DNA of 64,000 nucleotides, from contig NC_072805.1 in assembly GCF_028583425.1 (NCBI RefSeq), forward strand, positions 20,160,001-20,224,000, written 5' to 3'. The notes under the pieces were generated by a model. The model searched no databases, was not told the origin of the DNA, and worked only from the letters and a program-made list of their open reading frames with translations. Below, piece by piece: positions 52,767-64,000 of the stretch. Numbering within the stretch: the stretch's first letter is position 1; each line of letters begins with the position of its first letter. Source of the DNA: Eublepharis macularius (Eukaryota; Chordata; Lepidosauria; Squamata; Eublepharidae). The translations under genes and the position numbers were made by a program.

Positions 52767-52973
52767 CAGAGAGCCAGTGTGCTGTATCTGGGACACAGAA
52801 GCCTGACACAGAAGCCTGCTGGGTGACCTTGGGCCAGTCACACATGCTCATCTTAACTTACTTCATGGTGTTGTTGAAAGAAGGAAATGGAGGAGAGGAG
52901 AACTATTTAAGCCGCTTTGGGTCCCCGTTGGGGAGAAAGGATATAAATGAAGTAAGTAAATCAATCAATCAAT
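52767..52973 (+). mobile_element. tRNA-derived SINE, subfamily 2
   Basis: AGAGAGCCAGTGTGCTGTAT, GGTGACCTTGGGCCAGTCAC, then CTTTGGGTCCCCGTTGGGGA with an (AATC)n tail. Confidence 0.75.
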
Positions 52974-53684
52974 CGTGGGCACTCTCGAATGAAAGATGGA
53001 TCATTCTTAATCACTCCGAATATAACCATTTGGGGTTGTAAAGTCAAAGAGTGGTTCCCATTTTAATTCAACAGTCGTTTGCCCCAATTATTAGAAGTTT
53101 AGGTATTTCTGTGCTAAACTGCATAGCTTGCCTCATAATAAAGAAGTCCAGTTTGGAACAACTAGGAATATCAAACCCTCCATTAAAAAAGATGCTAGCA
53201 CCGCTCATTCCAGAAGCAAGTGCCTGAAAAAGAACAGCGGTAATCTCTTCCGGACATCACTGACCTCTGGACTGCTAACTCAACCTCAAGCTTCAGATTT
53301 CCCTTGCTCTGTGTTTAAAACTGTGACAGAGCTTCCTGTGGGACATTCCATTCTTGTGTGCGTCCAGGGTGAGAGACTCTAAAAGCGAACCCAGTCCAAT
53401 TTGTCTTGTTTTCTACTGTGATATCCTGAAGTAAAGAGGTGAATGGCCTCCGATAACCCTTCCTTGGAGATACTGTCTGCCTCTAGCCTACCAAGTTAGA
53501 ATTTCTGGGACTTTTACTAAATGTAACAAGAAAATGCTGTAACACTGACTTTGATTTGTTCTTTGTCCCCGTTTTGATGAGTCTTGTTTTGATCTACTGA
53601 CAGATTGAATGTTCGTTGTGAAGTCGCACGGTCCTTTGAAGACCCAGGGATCGGAGTTCTGTGCCTGCCACAGGCTCGGGTACG

Positions 53685-53850
53685 GACTGGAGTTCTCCCA
53701 GAATTCCAGCTGATCTCCAGAAATCATTTCTCCTGGAGAAAATGGCAACTTCAGAGGTGGCATCGCTTCCCCACTAAACCCTCACCAAACTCCACGCTCC
53801 CGAGACTCTGCTCCCAGGAATTTCTTAACCTGAAGTTGGCAAAGCTAGGC
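53685..53850 (+). mobile_element. Family C MITE, degenerate
   Basis: TTCCAGCTGATCTCCAGAAA, CTCCTGGAGAAAATGGCAAC and GAAGTTGGCAAAGCTAGG. Confidence 0.6.
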
Positions 53851-54937
53851 TCACTGTATGGCAGCAACTCCCAAGGTAGCACTGAGGGCACCACCCACCA
53901 ATGGGTTTCCTGGTGCCATTTTTTCTTTTCTCTGCCTTAGGAGGTGCTTTTTTGAAAATGGTGCTCAGCTCTGCTTCCCTTTCCACAGTGCAGCCACCCC
54001 TCTAAGCTCCCTTTATTTAAACCAGAGAAAAACAAACTTCTCTGGCTTAAGGGCAGCGCTGGGCATGCCACGAATCTTGTTTGGAATGAGTACAGGGCTT
54101 GGTTTCTGCTTTCCGTGCAGGAGGAAATCCCAGTGTTTTGTCCCTCTCCCAGTTAGTGACCCTGGGCCGGGGTCTGGGCGAAAGTCTCAGATGGGGCCAC
54201 TCCCTGCCACCCCTCACTGTGGCAAATAAAGGGTGGCCCCCTTGCCCCATGCAAGGTGAGCAGGACCCACCCGTACGGCTGGAAACCAGCTTCCTAGGTC
54301 CCAAGCAACGAAAGCAAGCAACGAAAGGAATTTGCTCTTTCTCCCCCCACCTTGGCAAGTGGGCTGGGCCCCCTCCCACACGCAGGTCTAAGAGTGACTG
54401 CTCCTACTGCCTTCATTGGGGGCTCTGCCTCTACAACAACTTAATTGCAGGGCAAACTCATGGCCACGACACCTGGCCACGTTTAGAGATTTGAACTGAC
54501 AAAATTCCAGGCAAAGCAAATAAGTAAAAAATATTTTTTTTCAAAATCTATAGATGAAAAACAACCATCAACATTGCAGCATCGAATGATTTACTCCCAG
54601 ACAGATATGCTGCAAGTATTGCTCAGAGGGGCTTGATGTGTGTCCTGGGCACTGCTGTTTGAAAGCGGCTTTCTGCAGCAAACCAGTTTTTCTTTAACTA
54701 ATTTGCTGGGTTGAAAAAGTGAATGACCTCAAATACCCTCTCCTCCCTTCAGGCACTGGGCACTGCGGGCCATTGGCCTTCCTGAGGCAGGAATTGGAAA
54801 GGGAGTCTGATGGTCAGAGTAGTTTGCAGCACAAATAGCTCTCCTTTATCTGATAATGACAGCTAGACTGAACGGTTTTCCATGCTCTCCGTTCCACATA
54901 TTTCAGATTCACTTCATGTTGCTTTTTGTTACAGTTT

Positions 54938-55169
54938 GGTGTAGTGGTTCAGAGCACGGGACTCAAATCTGGAGAGCCGGGTTTGATTCCTCACTCCTCC
55001 ACGAAGCCAGCTGGGTGACCTTGGGCGAGTCACAGTTCTCTGGAGCTCTCTCAGCCCCACCCACCTCACAGGGTGATTGTTGTGGGGTAATAATAACACT
55101 TGGAAACCGCTCTGAGTGGGCATTAAGTTGTCCTGAAGGGCGGTATATAAATCGAATGTTATTATTTTT
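54938..55169 (+). mobile_element. tRNA-derived SINE, subfamily 1
   Basis: The head TTTGGTGTAGTGGTTCAGAG and B box GGGTTTGATTCC are followed by the CACCCACCTCACAGGGTGAT body and a GGCGGTATATAAATCGAATG tail. Confidence 0.87.
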
Positions 55170-55341
55170 TATATAATTATTCTAGGATAGGCAAAGGGAG
55201 GGTAAAGATGCCACCCCACAACCCACACAGCAAGTAGTCGTGGACTCTTGTATGTATCTTGCCACTTTAACTGCCTTCCTCATCTGGATTCCTTCTTGGA
55301 CTCCTGTTCAAAAGCACTCGTGAAGAACGTATACTTTTCAT

Positions 55342-55592
55342 CAGGGCCTTTTTTCTGGGAAAAGAGGTGGTGGAACTCAGTGGGTTGCCCTCGGAGAAAA
55401 TGGTCACATGGCTGGTGGCCCCGCCCCCTGATCTCCAGACAGAGGGGAATTGAGATTGCCCTCTGCGCCATGGCACAGTGGGCAATCTAAACTCCTGTCT
55501 GGAGAGCAGGGGGCGGGGCCACCAGCCATGTGACCACTTTCGAGAAGTTCTGGAATTCCGTTCCACTGCGTTCCTGCTGAGAAAAAGCCCTG
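55342..55592. mobile_element. Family A MITE
   Basis: The ends are CAGGGCCTTTTTTCTGGG and GAGAAAAAGCCCTG, with a perfect 8-bp duplication CTTTTCAT and a hairpin interior. Confidence 0.93.
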
Positions 55593-55600
55593 CTTTTCAT

Positions 55601-56975
55601 GTATTATTGATAGATCTGCCCTCCGTAAATATATTTAATCCATTTTAAAGCTCTCTCAAAATATTGCTTAACTGTCCGCTTAACACTGCTAAACAAACCT
55701 TGCAAATAAATTCATAGATGTTTCTTTGCCTGATCGCCTTAAATCCTCACCATAGGTGATCAAGTGAGAGGCTCTTTATAAACCCATGTTAAATTCCCTA
55801 ATGAATTTTATAAATGAACAGAGAGCTACTGGAAGTACAGAATGCCCTGTAAGAAAGAGCATTCATGAGACCACAAGAATAAGTTAGCCACATCCCCCCA
55901 GTATAATGTGCAAGAGACCAAATGGATTCAAGCCACTAGTTAGTCTGCAAAACAATGCCAGGAGGATTCATGCTTATTGCCCTAGTTAGAGATACCCAAA
56001 CCTAGAGATTGTGTTGCTGTATTTTCTGAAACAGATAAGCTGTCTTGGGCATCGTGGAAAGGCAGGATATAAATATTTTAAACAAACAAACAAGGAACAC
56101 CAAATAAAATGTTTTCTGCCACCACTGTATTCTATTGAATATAATGTGTTGGATTCAGTGTATTGGATACCATGTTAAACTCTGTGATGCAAAATGTATA
56201 GTTGTATATTGTGTGGAAATGTACAGTCCTTAAGCGCTTGCTTAAGCCTTCTGACACCAATGGAGCTTTTAAAGGTGCTCCGCTTCCGATGGACTGTTTC
56301 TGAGTTTTGTAACAGAATGAGTTGTGGGACGAGGTCCAAGAAGGTCCAAGGCACGTAGGACCACCTTGTAGACATATGGAATTGGGTTTTGTTTTTCCAC
56401 TGAATCTTCAGAGCTCCATTTCCCCCAAAGTACAGGGACAGTCATAAAACTATTTTTGGTGCGATATAGTAACTTAAGGTTAAGCCACTACTTCACTGTC
56501 AGCGTCTGTTTCCTGAGATAGTTTCCCCAAGCGCTGCAGAATAAGCTCTCGCTCGCTCTATCGCTTCCTGCCCTGGGGGGGCCATAAGAGGAACTGACAA
56601 ATCAGGGCCACAACAAGGAACAGGACAGTATCATCCGAGAGGTGCAATCCCAATACCCCTTGCAGTGCCTCCAAAGGTACCAGGACTCGATTCTTGAACC
56701 GTGCGCTGGAATCCTCTACCACAGGGGATCACGGATACATCTCTCGGATAACACATGTGTGTGTTAAAACATAAATGTTGCCTCCCAAAGTAAGTGCTTG
56801 GGCTCGCTGTAGCAGCTATGCTAGCCTTACACACTATAATTATCTTCTTGGCTCTTTTATTACAGTCATATTGCACTTTTCCTCCATGGAGCTTGCTGAG
56901 GGATAACTCACACACTGCAAAATTCTCATGTCCCCCCTTGTGCCTGCTATGGGTCCTGTTGACCGTATTGCACTT
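55601..56975. other. HERPUD1-CETP intergenic stretch without named content
   Basis: It includes a LINE-like 3' word GGAAAGGCAGGATATAAAT near 56,060. Otherwise nothing I can assign. Confidence 0.45.
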
Positions 56976-56983
56976 GCAGCACC

Positions 56984-57108
56984 AGGGCTTTTTTCGGGGG
57001 GAACACACTGGTATAGAGTACTGGCACCTCTTAGGCATTTGGGACTTGGGCTGAGGGGGGAGAATATCATGATTATTGGCACCTTTTTAGGAAAAAAGCT
57101 CTGGGCAG
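56984..57108. mobile_element. Small hAT-like MITE (family G)
   Basis: AGGGCTTTTTTCGGGGGGAA and TTTTTAGGAAAAAAGCTCTG ends around TGGCACCTCTTAGGCATTTG. Confidence 0.65.
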
Positions 57109-57109
57109 T

Positions 57110-58370
57110 GCCAGTTCCATTCTCAGAACTTAACTCCAGGGTGCACAGAGGGCTGATTCAAACTGGAACCCGTAGCATGTTGGCAAGAGAAGTCTCGAGC
57201 CATCCACCATGCCATTTTCTCAAAACAGTCGTAGGAAGTCACTGTTTGTCCTGTTGGGGAACCTTAACGCGCATCGATGCTCTCTGCTCGCAAATTTCCC
57301 CAAGAAGGCAAATAGTGCTCTGCTTATTCTCTTATTAAACTTGTTTGCATTTTGAAGGCACCTAGCTTTGATCTCCGTGACCCACACTAAAGACCCAGTT
57401 CAGTCCATGCATACCAAGAATAGAAGGAGGGGAAATAGCAATTAAATGCACTCCACTAAAGGGCACGAGTAAGCATCCAAGTCCCCTGGGAGTGCGAAGG
57501 CAGAGGGAGATGAAACGCAGAGCCTTGAATGGCGAATCGCTGCAGGGTGCCTGGGCTCAAACCCTCAGACAGAGCATGCCCTAACGATCAGCTTGCTGGT
57601 GGCAGGTGGGTGGGGGGAGATCAGAGACTTCCCACAACCAGCAGCAGAATGCATTCATCTTCCTTGCGTATATTCTTACCAAAAAAAATTAGCTTCTAGA
57701 GTTCCAAGGAAGGAGCTGAAATGGGCCAATGTGTTTATGGACAAGACCAAACAAGGGCCACAGCTAACCTTTGGTAATTTGGAGGGTTGGATCCTGCTGG
57801 CTTTTCCACTCAGTCTTGCCCCATTTTCTTCCCTCTCTCGTATGGCTTTTATCCATGCTGGACAAGGTCCCCAGCGTAGCCTTTTCAGGGTAGTCCAAAG
57901 GGGCCCCCTTTTCCCTTTTTTCACCAACAGAAAAGCTGGCTGGATCCAACTTAAAGGCACAAGGCAAAGTTCTTTTATTTAGTGATTTACTTAGGCCTCT
58001 TTACTGATTTTACAAGATTGATTTTTAGCTTATTTTATCATACATTGGATGTACGAATGTAAACCACTTGAGAGCTTTTGAGTGTGATATTAATACATTA
58101 AAGAACTACATCTCGGGTGGGTAAGAGATTTCTAAAATGATTGTAAATGTAAAGTGTAATTCTGCATTAATGGTCGCACGAGGATATCCAGGTTCAGAAT
58201 CCTGCTCTCCTTTGGAGGCGACTTGATCCAGTTATCTGGATCGAGTCAGTACCATTCAGCATTATTAACTTCAGCTGATGGGAAGATAAATGGGGGCAAG
58301 CATCCATTGCTCTTCATAAACTCTTTAGGCAAAAGTAGACTGCATTGAGGACCACACAAAAACTCCCCCC
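57110..58370. other. HERPUD1-CETP intergenic stretch without named content
   Basis: No repeat or exon recognised. A 129-codon plus-strand frame at 57,593-57,982 has no family resemblance and an opposite frame overlaps it. Confidence 0.45.
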
Positions 58371-58376
58371 GTCTTG

Positions 58377-58749
58377 ATGGTTGTTGCGGGTTTTCCGGGC
58401 TGTATTGCCGTGGTCTTGGCATTGTAGTTCCTGACGTTTCGCCAGCAGCTGTGGATGGCATCTTCAGAGGTGTAGCACCAAAAGACAGATATCTCAGTGT
58501 CACAGTGTCATCCTCTTACAGGATGACTCAGCCCAAACCCACCTTCCTGAGTAGATATAAATTACCTGCCAACATCTTCTCCACACTGACACTGAGAGAT
58601 CTCTGTCTTTTGGTGCTACACCTCTGAAGATGCCAGTCACAGCTGCTGGAGAAACGTCAGGAACTATAATGCCAAGACCACGGCAATACAGCCCGGAAAA
58701 CCCGCAACAACCATCGTTCTCCGGCCGTGAAAGCCTTCGACAATACATC
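58377..58749. mobile_element. Penelope-like palindrome, family 2
   Basis: Same design as 31,323-31,647, with a longer spacer that contains TGACTCAGCCCAAACCCACC. The flanks CCCCCGTCTT and CCCCCAGTCTT look like a worn duplication of about 10 bp. Confidence 0.8.
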
Positions 58750-58837
58750 CCCCAGTCTTCATCGCTTGGTTAAGTTTGCCATCTTGTGGTTAGACTGGTT
58801 CCTGCAATGCTTTCAAAGCCATAGAAATGCATGTTTT

Positions 58838-58925
58838 GCAGTGCAGTCCTAAGCAGAGTTACACCCTTCTAAGCACACTGAAGTCAATGGGCTTAGACGA
58901 GCGAGAGTCCGTTTAGGATTGTCCT
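58838..58925. mobile_element. Short foldback MITE
   Basis: It runs from TGCAGTCCTAAGCAGAGTTA to CCGTTTAGGATTGTCC, roughly palindromic around CACTGAAGTCAATG. It belongs to the same family as the repeat at 207-289. Confidence 0.7.
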
Positions 58926-59104
58926 TTTAAAATAGGAAGTTAAAGAGAAACAAACTAACAAAGCTATACCCACGCACAATTAATTTACAGGAGATGGCTT
59001 GTGGTTTCCCCCCCAATTTTAAAGGAGGGAACTAGAGAAGAATCTAAGCCAAAGAGCTCCATCCCTCTGCAGAGCTAAAGCAAGGAGCATTTATATATAC
59101 AGAG

Positions 59105-59260
59105 GATCCAGAGGAGTTAGCCGTTAGTTTGTAGTAGCAAAATAGAAGAGTCCAGTGGCACCTTTAAGACTAACCAACTTTACTGTAGCATAAGCTTTCA
59201 AGAACCGCATGGAGGGCAAGAAGAAACTGGTCAGATATATATAGGTGGTGAGGGGAGGGG
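59105..59260 (-). mobile_element. Penelope-like tail, family 1
   Basis: AGTCCAGTGGCACCTTTAAG, TGTAGCATAAGCTTTCAAGA and TATATATAGGTGGTGAGGGG match the terminal repeat of the element at 35,326-36,395. Confidence 0.75.
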
Positions 59261-59469
59261 GGAGTAGTATATATACTTCTGTATATATACAGAAGTTTTC
59301 CGATTTTTACTTTTTCCAAAAACAATTTCTGCATCAACTCAACTGCCCTGGATCCATTGAACAACTATTGGAAAGGTTGGATAAGTTCAAGGGCAAATGT
59401 GTCATTCTGTGCAAATGTACATATTTGCACAGAAAACCAATGCAATGTAGAAGTGAAAAATGTTCTGGA

Positions 59470-59640
59470 ACAATAGGGTAGGTGCAAATCCCCACTTTGA
59501 CACTGAAACTCACCCTGTCACTCAAGGCTAGTGGTTCTTCCTCAGACTAACCTACCTCACAGGGTTGTTGTGAGGATAAACTGGGATGTGTATGGTAGCC
59601 TGAGCTCTGTGGAGGAAGTCGAGATAGAAATACGATAGAT
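59470..59640 (+). mobile_element. tRNA-derived SINE fragment, subfamily 2
   Basis: CAGACTAACCTACCTCACAG then GGTTGTTGTGAGGATAAA is the SINE body; the head is worn. Confidence 0.6.
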
Positions 59641-59644
59641 TTCA

Positions 59645-61250
59645 GCAGTTGCTTTATGGCAGCTTTGTGGCAATTTGCAACACTGTGAATCAACAATCCC
59701 CTGTAGCTGTTTATTTCTAGAGAAAATTAGGTACTGACCTGGAAAAAATTGGATAAACTTCCAACAAACCCCCAAAATTGAAAACTCAATTTCAGATTGT
59801 AATATTTCCCTATGTACAGCAAACTATATCCTCAATGGACTAAGGCCAAGGCAAACTGTTTTGAACAATTCCCCCACACCATTTTTGAAAAAAATCTATA
59901 AATACCTTTAATAAATGACATAATATATCATTTGTTGGTGCAGCTCAAACATAAGGGAAAAAAGCTTCTTTCCTTCAGTCATCACTCATCATCCACTCTG
60001 GCTAAGTTTAGTACCTTTGAAGAGCAAGCCGATTCGTTTAATAATGAAGATAAAAAGCAGAAATGTAGACAGGGCAAAGTTGAGCTGCCTTGATGTCTAC
60101 AGCAAAATTTACTTTTGTGCCTTTGCTCACCTCCTCTGCCCCATCCTGTTCTATGCAGAGAGGTGTTTTGATTTTCCATGGTCTTCCAATTGCAGTCTCT
60201 CCACTCCCACCCAATTGTATTGGGACTTTCCCCCTCATTCCATAAAATGAGAAAGGGGGGGGGGCACTGCACTCAAGAAAACTAAGGGCACAGCTGTCTC
60301 CAAACCTTTGACCATATTGTTGCAGAAGCCCAATTACTATAGAGGATTTTCTCAATTAGCCTGAAGTAGCTACAGTTCCAGCTATACCTTATAGGTTTAT
60401 CTGACCGTGCAGAGGCAAGGGTTAAGAGACCGCCTGTTCTGGCCAAGTACAGTAGAACCCTTCAGGGGGCAGGGCAGGGTTTATCTGCACCAGCACGAAT
60501 GCACCTAACAGAAGAACCCCCATGACAAACTGCCAGCTCTCTCTCCAAAACAAAGCTCTCTGGGAATCAAAATAGCTAAAAGGCAGCTGGAAACAACCAT
60601 GGAAGTATACAGACATGCTTGTAAACACATCAAGCTACTCAGTCAAGCACAAAAATTCTATTTGGGTGCAGAAAATATGCAAATACACTGTGCGAAAAGA
60701 TGAGCGGAGGCACATATCTGCGCAAGCTGCAAGGCCAAAGTTTTACAGACCTCAAGTTGTTTGAACTTAGGAGGCAATTACGATCATACCACGCATGTAC
60801 CAAGCTGATGGGGGCTCACATTTCTAGTCCTTATGGCAACAGGGTTGGAAGCATTTTGCAACTGTTTAGTTAAACTAAAGGGATTAAAAAGTGTTCCCAG
60901 CAATCACAGCACTCAATAGCCATTTGCTTCTTCCACAGCTAGAAGCAAAATTATGCAAAAAAGTGAACATGGACTATAGAATTTGCAAAATCCCAGTTCT
61001 TGAAGCAGAATGTTGCTGATTGAAACTCCCTAGTACATACAGCCATCTATAACAACCAACCACCTGTTCAGGACTCGCGTTTCTGGAGTCCAAAGGGCAG
61101 TGCTGTGCTGAAAGTATTATCATCAGATCCAGGCCATGAACTTGCAACATGGAGCTAAATTAAAATTCTCTGTGGAAATACACTTCTCTCCCCACTCCAG
61201 CTGACTAAACACCTACAGCAGCAAAGCTCGTAAAATGGGAGATCTGGCGG
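59645..61250. other. HERPUD1-CETP intergenic stretch, unique-looking
   Basis: No repeat, exon or RNA gene recognised. It could hold distal 3' UTR of HERPUD1 or regulatory sequence, but the sequence alone does not show it. Confidence 0.45.
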
Positions 61251-61252
61251 CA

Positions 61253-63385
61253 TTTATTTCAATATAAGGTTCTGGGAGTCACACAGCTCAAGTTGTTCGA
61301 GTATGTGGCAGGAGATCAAGATGGCAATTCTACTTAGTACGATTACAAGAGGAGGGTAGGAGGTATCAAGGCAGAGAAGTTGGGTGTGAATTTCATCACG
61401 TGTCCTTCAAGCGTGAATTCCCCATGTAAGGAGGAAAGGAAGGGGATGAGGTAGAAAGTTCTGTGTCATCCATCATGAACTCCAAGGCTCACATCATCGT
61501 AAGACATCTTCAGCTGGTGGAATGGGGCCTGCAAACAGATGAATGAGTCGCAACCAGAGACCCACCACCACCCTTTTTTGTGGTTTAACCTCAAAAGGAT
61601 TTCCTGCAGCCTTGACCCAAAAGAACGGCCAACAGAATAGTGCTAATTCCAGGGTCAGCCCTTCAGAGAATCAGAGTAAGTGCTGTGTAGTTATGCAGGA
61701 AGGGACAAGGCTCCGGAAAGCTAGTAGCGGGTTCTTCAGTTACTTATTGCTGCTATGCTCTCCTAAAGGGCCACTGAGACCACACATCCCACAGACCCCA
61801 ACCAAATCACGTCTGCATCGACTGCCATAAACTCTTTGGACGATGCTGAGTTCTCAATAAAACCAAACCACCAGCTATTAAACTCAATTTAATAGATGAT
61901 ATACAAGGAAAAGGTTGAGCAGTTAGTTAACTATACAGAAGTTTGGAATATACAGTTTATATATATATATATATATGCATATGAATATGAAGCTTACCAT
62001 TTACCAGCAATAGTGAAAATCTGAATTTCAGCATCACTTGAAAGCCAGATTGTACACACAATAAAATGTTTCTTTTATGCAGACAACCCAAGATACCATC
62101 GTCCCTGATCTGAAAGATTCACATTGCAAACTCGTGGAGTTCTGGAAGGAGGCACAGACTGGAAAGGCAGAATGCCTTCAAAAGAACAAAGAACCAAACA
62201 CCCCAATGCTGCGACCAGCTCTTTCAAGTAGAGCCCAAAGGCACTCTGAATGGGCTGCTTTTCAACAGCTTGTACTGAAGAGCACAGGGTTTTCAAATGT
62301 GCAGATGACATATAAGCACCCAATCATCCAACACACTAACAATTATAAAGCACTATTAGTTATCAGTGAAAATATTCTAAAGAGCAATTCTGCGAGGATT
62401 TTAAAAGCATCTTGATTAATAGGATGCACAAAACCAGTTTGTAGAGATGGTTTATGGGCAAAGATTCAACTAAAGCCACAGGTGAAATGAAACCAAACAT
62501 GTTTCACAAGTCGCTTTGTAAAACTCCGGTTCAGACAGCTCCTGAGTTTGTAATGTGAAGGCAAAATAGTAAGACCGTGTTTTTTTACTACTTACAATAT
62601 AGAACCTCTAAAAGGTCATAACTACTGAGAGAAGAATGTGTATTATCATCTTTTCACTGCAATCTGAACAGCAGGAAAATTTATCTTGATAAGAAACTAC
62701 CAATATAACCTTAATTTTAGAAAACTGTTATCCTCTGTGGAAAGCTATTGACACAAGAATATTCATTGTGTTGGACTGTACAACTTCCTTCTGCAAAACT
62801 GGAGCCTATGAATCCCTTCTGCTGCAGTCTTTGGATGGATAAACATTTTTACCAACAGAGAACAGCTTTCTGATGCAGAAAGACTTCTTGTGATGGGAAG
62901 ACTCTCTCCGAGGAAGGAAGACTTGGCAGAAGGGAGCTGTAGGACTCAACCCACTGCTTTTGGGTAAGTGCTGCTTTTTTCATCTTTTTGGCATACATCT
63001 TCTCTGTAAAATTGTTATAATACATACCAAGCAATTCACTGGTTGCAAAAGATACTACACTCAGTGTAATTTAAAGAATAAACACATTCCAACAGGAATC
63101 AAAATCTCTTTATATCTCTGCCTACTTGCAGCCTTACTTACATGAAGTAGTGAATCGCTGTACGCCCTCTTATTTTGATGTCCTTCTATACAATTCACCG
63201 AACCTCTGGAATAATTTAGCCTATGGAGACAGTTGCATGTTGGACTTTAGCTGCTGAATGCAGAGGAGATTTCTTTTTATCTGATTCTTGGCCACCTGAA
63301 AGTTCAAGTTGGTATCCTATCTTGTTCCAGTAGAACAGATAGCTGCAGTAACAGGCTACCATTTGCCTGGGTAATAAGCAGCTAG
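61253..63385 (-). other. HERPUD1: Probable HERPUD1 3' UTR
   Basis: After the HERPUD1 stop the minus strand is AT-rich and almost free of recognisable repeats. The first clear AATAAA on the minus strand seen in this reading is at 61,253-61,258; an ATTAAA lies near 61,885. The extent is therefore a guess and could be much shorter. A short AT dinucleotide run lies near 61,955-61,977. Confidence 0.4.
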
Positions 63386-63544
63386 TTAGTTAGCCACCGG
63401 TGCAGGCCCTTCTGGTAACAGGGACACAAAGAATGCCTTGAAGAACAGGCAGGCTGTGCTCATAAATGAAGGTGCTGCTGGTTCGTTCTCTGGTACAGCT
63501 TCAAGAGCGTCCACTTCATCTTGACCATCAACGTTTTCTTCCTG
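63386..63544 (-). CDS. HERPUD1: HERPUD1 last coding exon (gene continues beyond the window)
   Basis: HERPUD1 (Herp) is an ER-membrane ubiquitin-like-domain protein of the unfolded protein response and ER-associated degradation. This exon encodes QEENVDGQDEVDALEAVPEN then EPAAPSFMSTACLFFKAFFV and SLLPEGPAPVAN before TAA. Human ends PSFMSTAWLVFKTFFASLLP and EGPPAIAN. It is the C-terminal cytosolic tail plus the final hydrophobic stretch. The acceptor reads TTAGCAG, a tandem NAGNAG that would include or skip the first glutamine without changing frame. The upstream neighbour in mammals is also HERPUD1. Earlier exons lie right of the window; exon 7 was not found in 63,545-64,000. Confidence 0.94.
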   Translation of the reverse strand, partial: QEENVDGQDEVDALEAVPENEPAAPSFMSTACLFFKAFFVSLLPEGPAPVAN

Positions 63545-64000
63545 CTAATATAAAGAAAAAGATTTAAAATAATCCAGGAAGTTCTCCAACATCAATTATG
63601 AGTTTTCTCCACATTACCTAGTTGTACATTATAGTTTGCCCTGAATTTTGTCTTAAACTGTTTGCAGCTTTCTTCTCTTTTCCCATTAAAATGCAACAAT
63701 ACATAATAAAAACCAGTACTGAGAGCAAACAGCATGCCAGGGTCAAAAGTTAAAACCAAATGAAGGAAGAGAATGTACAGTTAAAGCTATTCCATTTTTT
63801 ACCATTCATTTCTAACAGTATAACCATTTTTTTAAAATACAGCCAACTGTTGCCAATTCTGAGCCCTTGGGCTGGGCAGCATCTGTTTCGTGTCTGTCCA
63901 CTGTCCTGTCTCGCCTCTTCTGAGGATACCCTGCGGCCTTGGAATTGAAGTGCGAGGCAGAGTTGCATCACCTGAGGCCCTTTACAGCCCCCAAGAGGAC

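Noticed and set aside
63750-64000. HERPUD1 exon 7
   Set aside because: Minus-strand translation gives no match to the HERPUD1 region before the last exon, and no convincing acceptor and donor pair was found.
1-64000. Endogenous retrovirus or other capsid-bearing element
   Set aside because: No gag, protease, integrase or envelope words, primer-binding sites or long terminal direct repeats were recognised. The terminal repeats present belong to Penelope-like elements and MITEs.

Overview
The window is vertebrate nuclear DNA, most probably from a lizard-like squamate reptile. The evidence is the conserved gene order HERPUD1-CETP-NLRC5 plus a typical squamate repeat load: an L1 copy, RTE/BovB-like LINEs, Penelope-like elements, tRNA- and 5S-derived SINEs and many foldback hAT-type MITEs. 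The species cannot be named from this sequence. All three genes read on the minus strand, so transcription runs from high to low coordinates. No virus-derived element was recognised.

Right end (about 61,250-64,000): the last coding exon of HERPUD1 (63,386-63,544) and its probable 3' UTR. Next comes an intergenic stretch of about 11 kb (50,400-61,250) that is mostly repeats. Centre (25,575-50,290): a complete CETP gene of 16 coding exons. Every splice phase closes and the reading frame is 499 residues, against 493 in human. A TATA-like box and a DR4-like nuclear-receptor site lie just upstream. Two CETP introns use GC rather than GT donors. A young 5'-truncated L1 with a perfect 17-bp target duplication sits only 22 nt upstream of the acceptor of the penultimate exon, and another LINE fragment starts within tens of bases of the exon 12 donor.

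Left part (1 to about 18,600): the 5' end of NLRC5. A CpG-rich block at 18,150-18,620 holds a first, untranslated exon with a strong donor and a perfect interferon-stimulated response element about 160 bp upstream of that donor. Coding exon 2 (9,278-9,581) encodes the atypical N-terminal CARD. Coding exon 3 (2,144-2,218) encodes the basic linker and also appears to end in a GC donor. The NACHT and LRR exons lie beyond position 1.

The mobile DNA shows a few repeated designs. Several MITE families fold into long hairpins and carry 8-bp target duplications. Penelope-like termini occur as single tails, as head-to-head palindromes and around one GIY-YIG coding segment, and some carry a hammerhead-ribozyme-like core. 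In one foldback MITE (7,559-8,430) the interior has expanded into a 14-unit minisatellite. I found no unknown host protein-coding system. The most unusual signals are the cluster of GC-AG introns, the L1 beside a CETP splice site, and the ribozyme-like palindromic Penelope termini.
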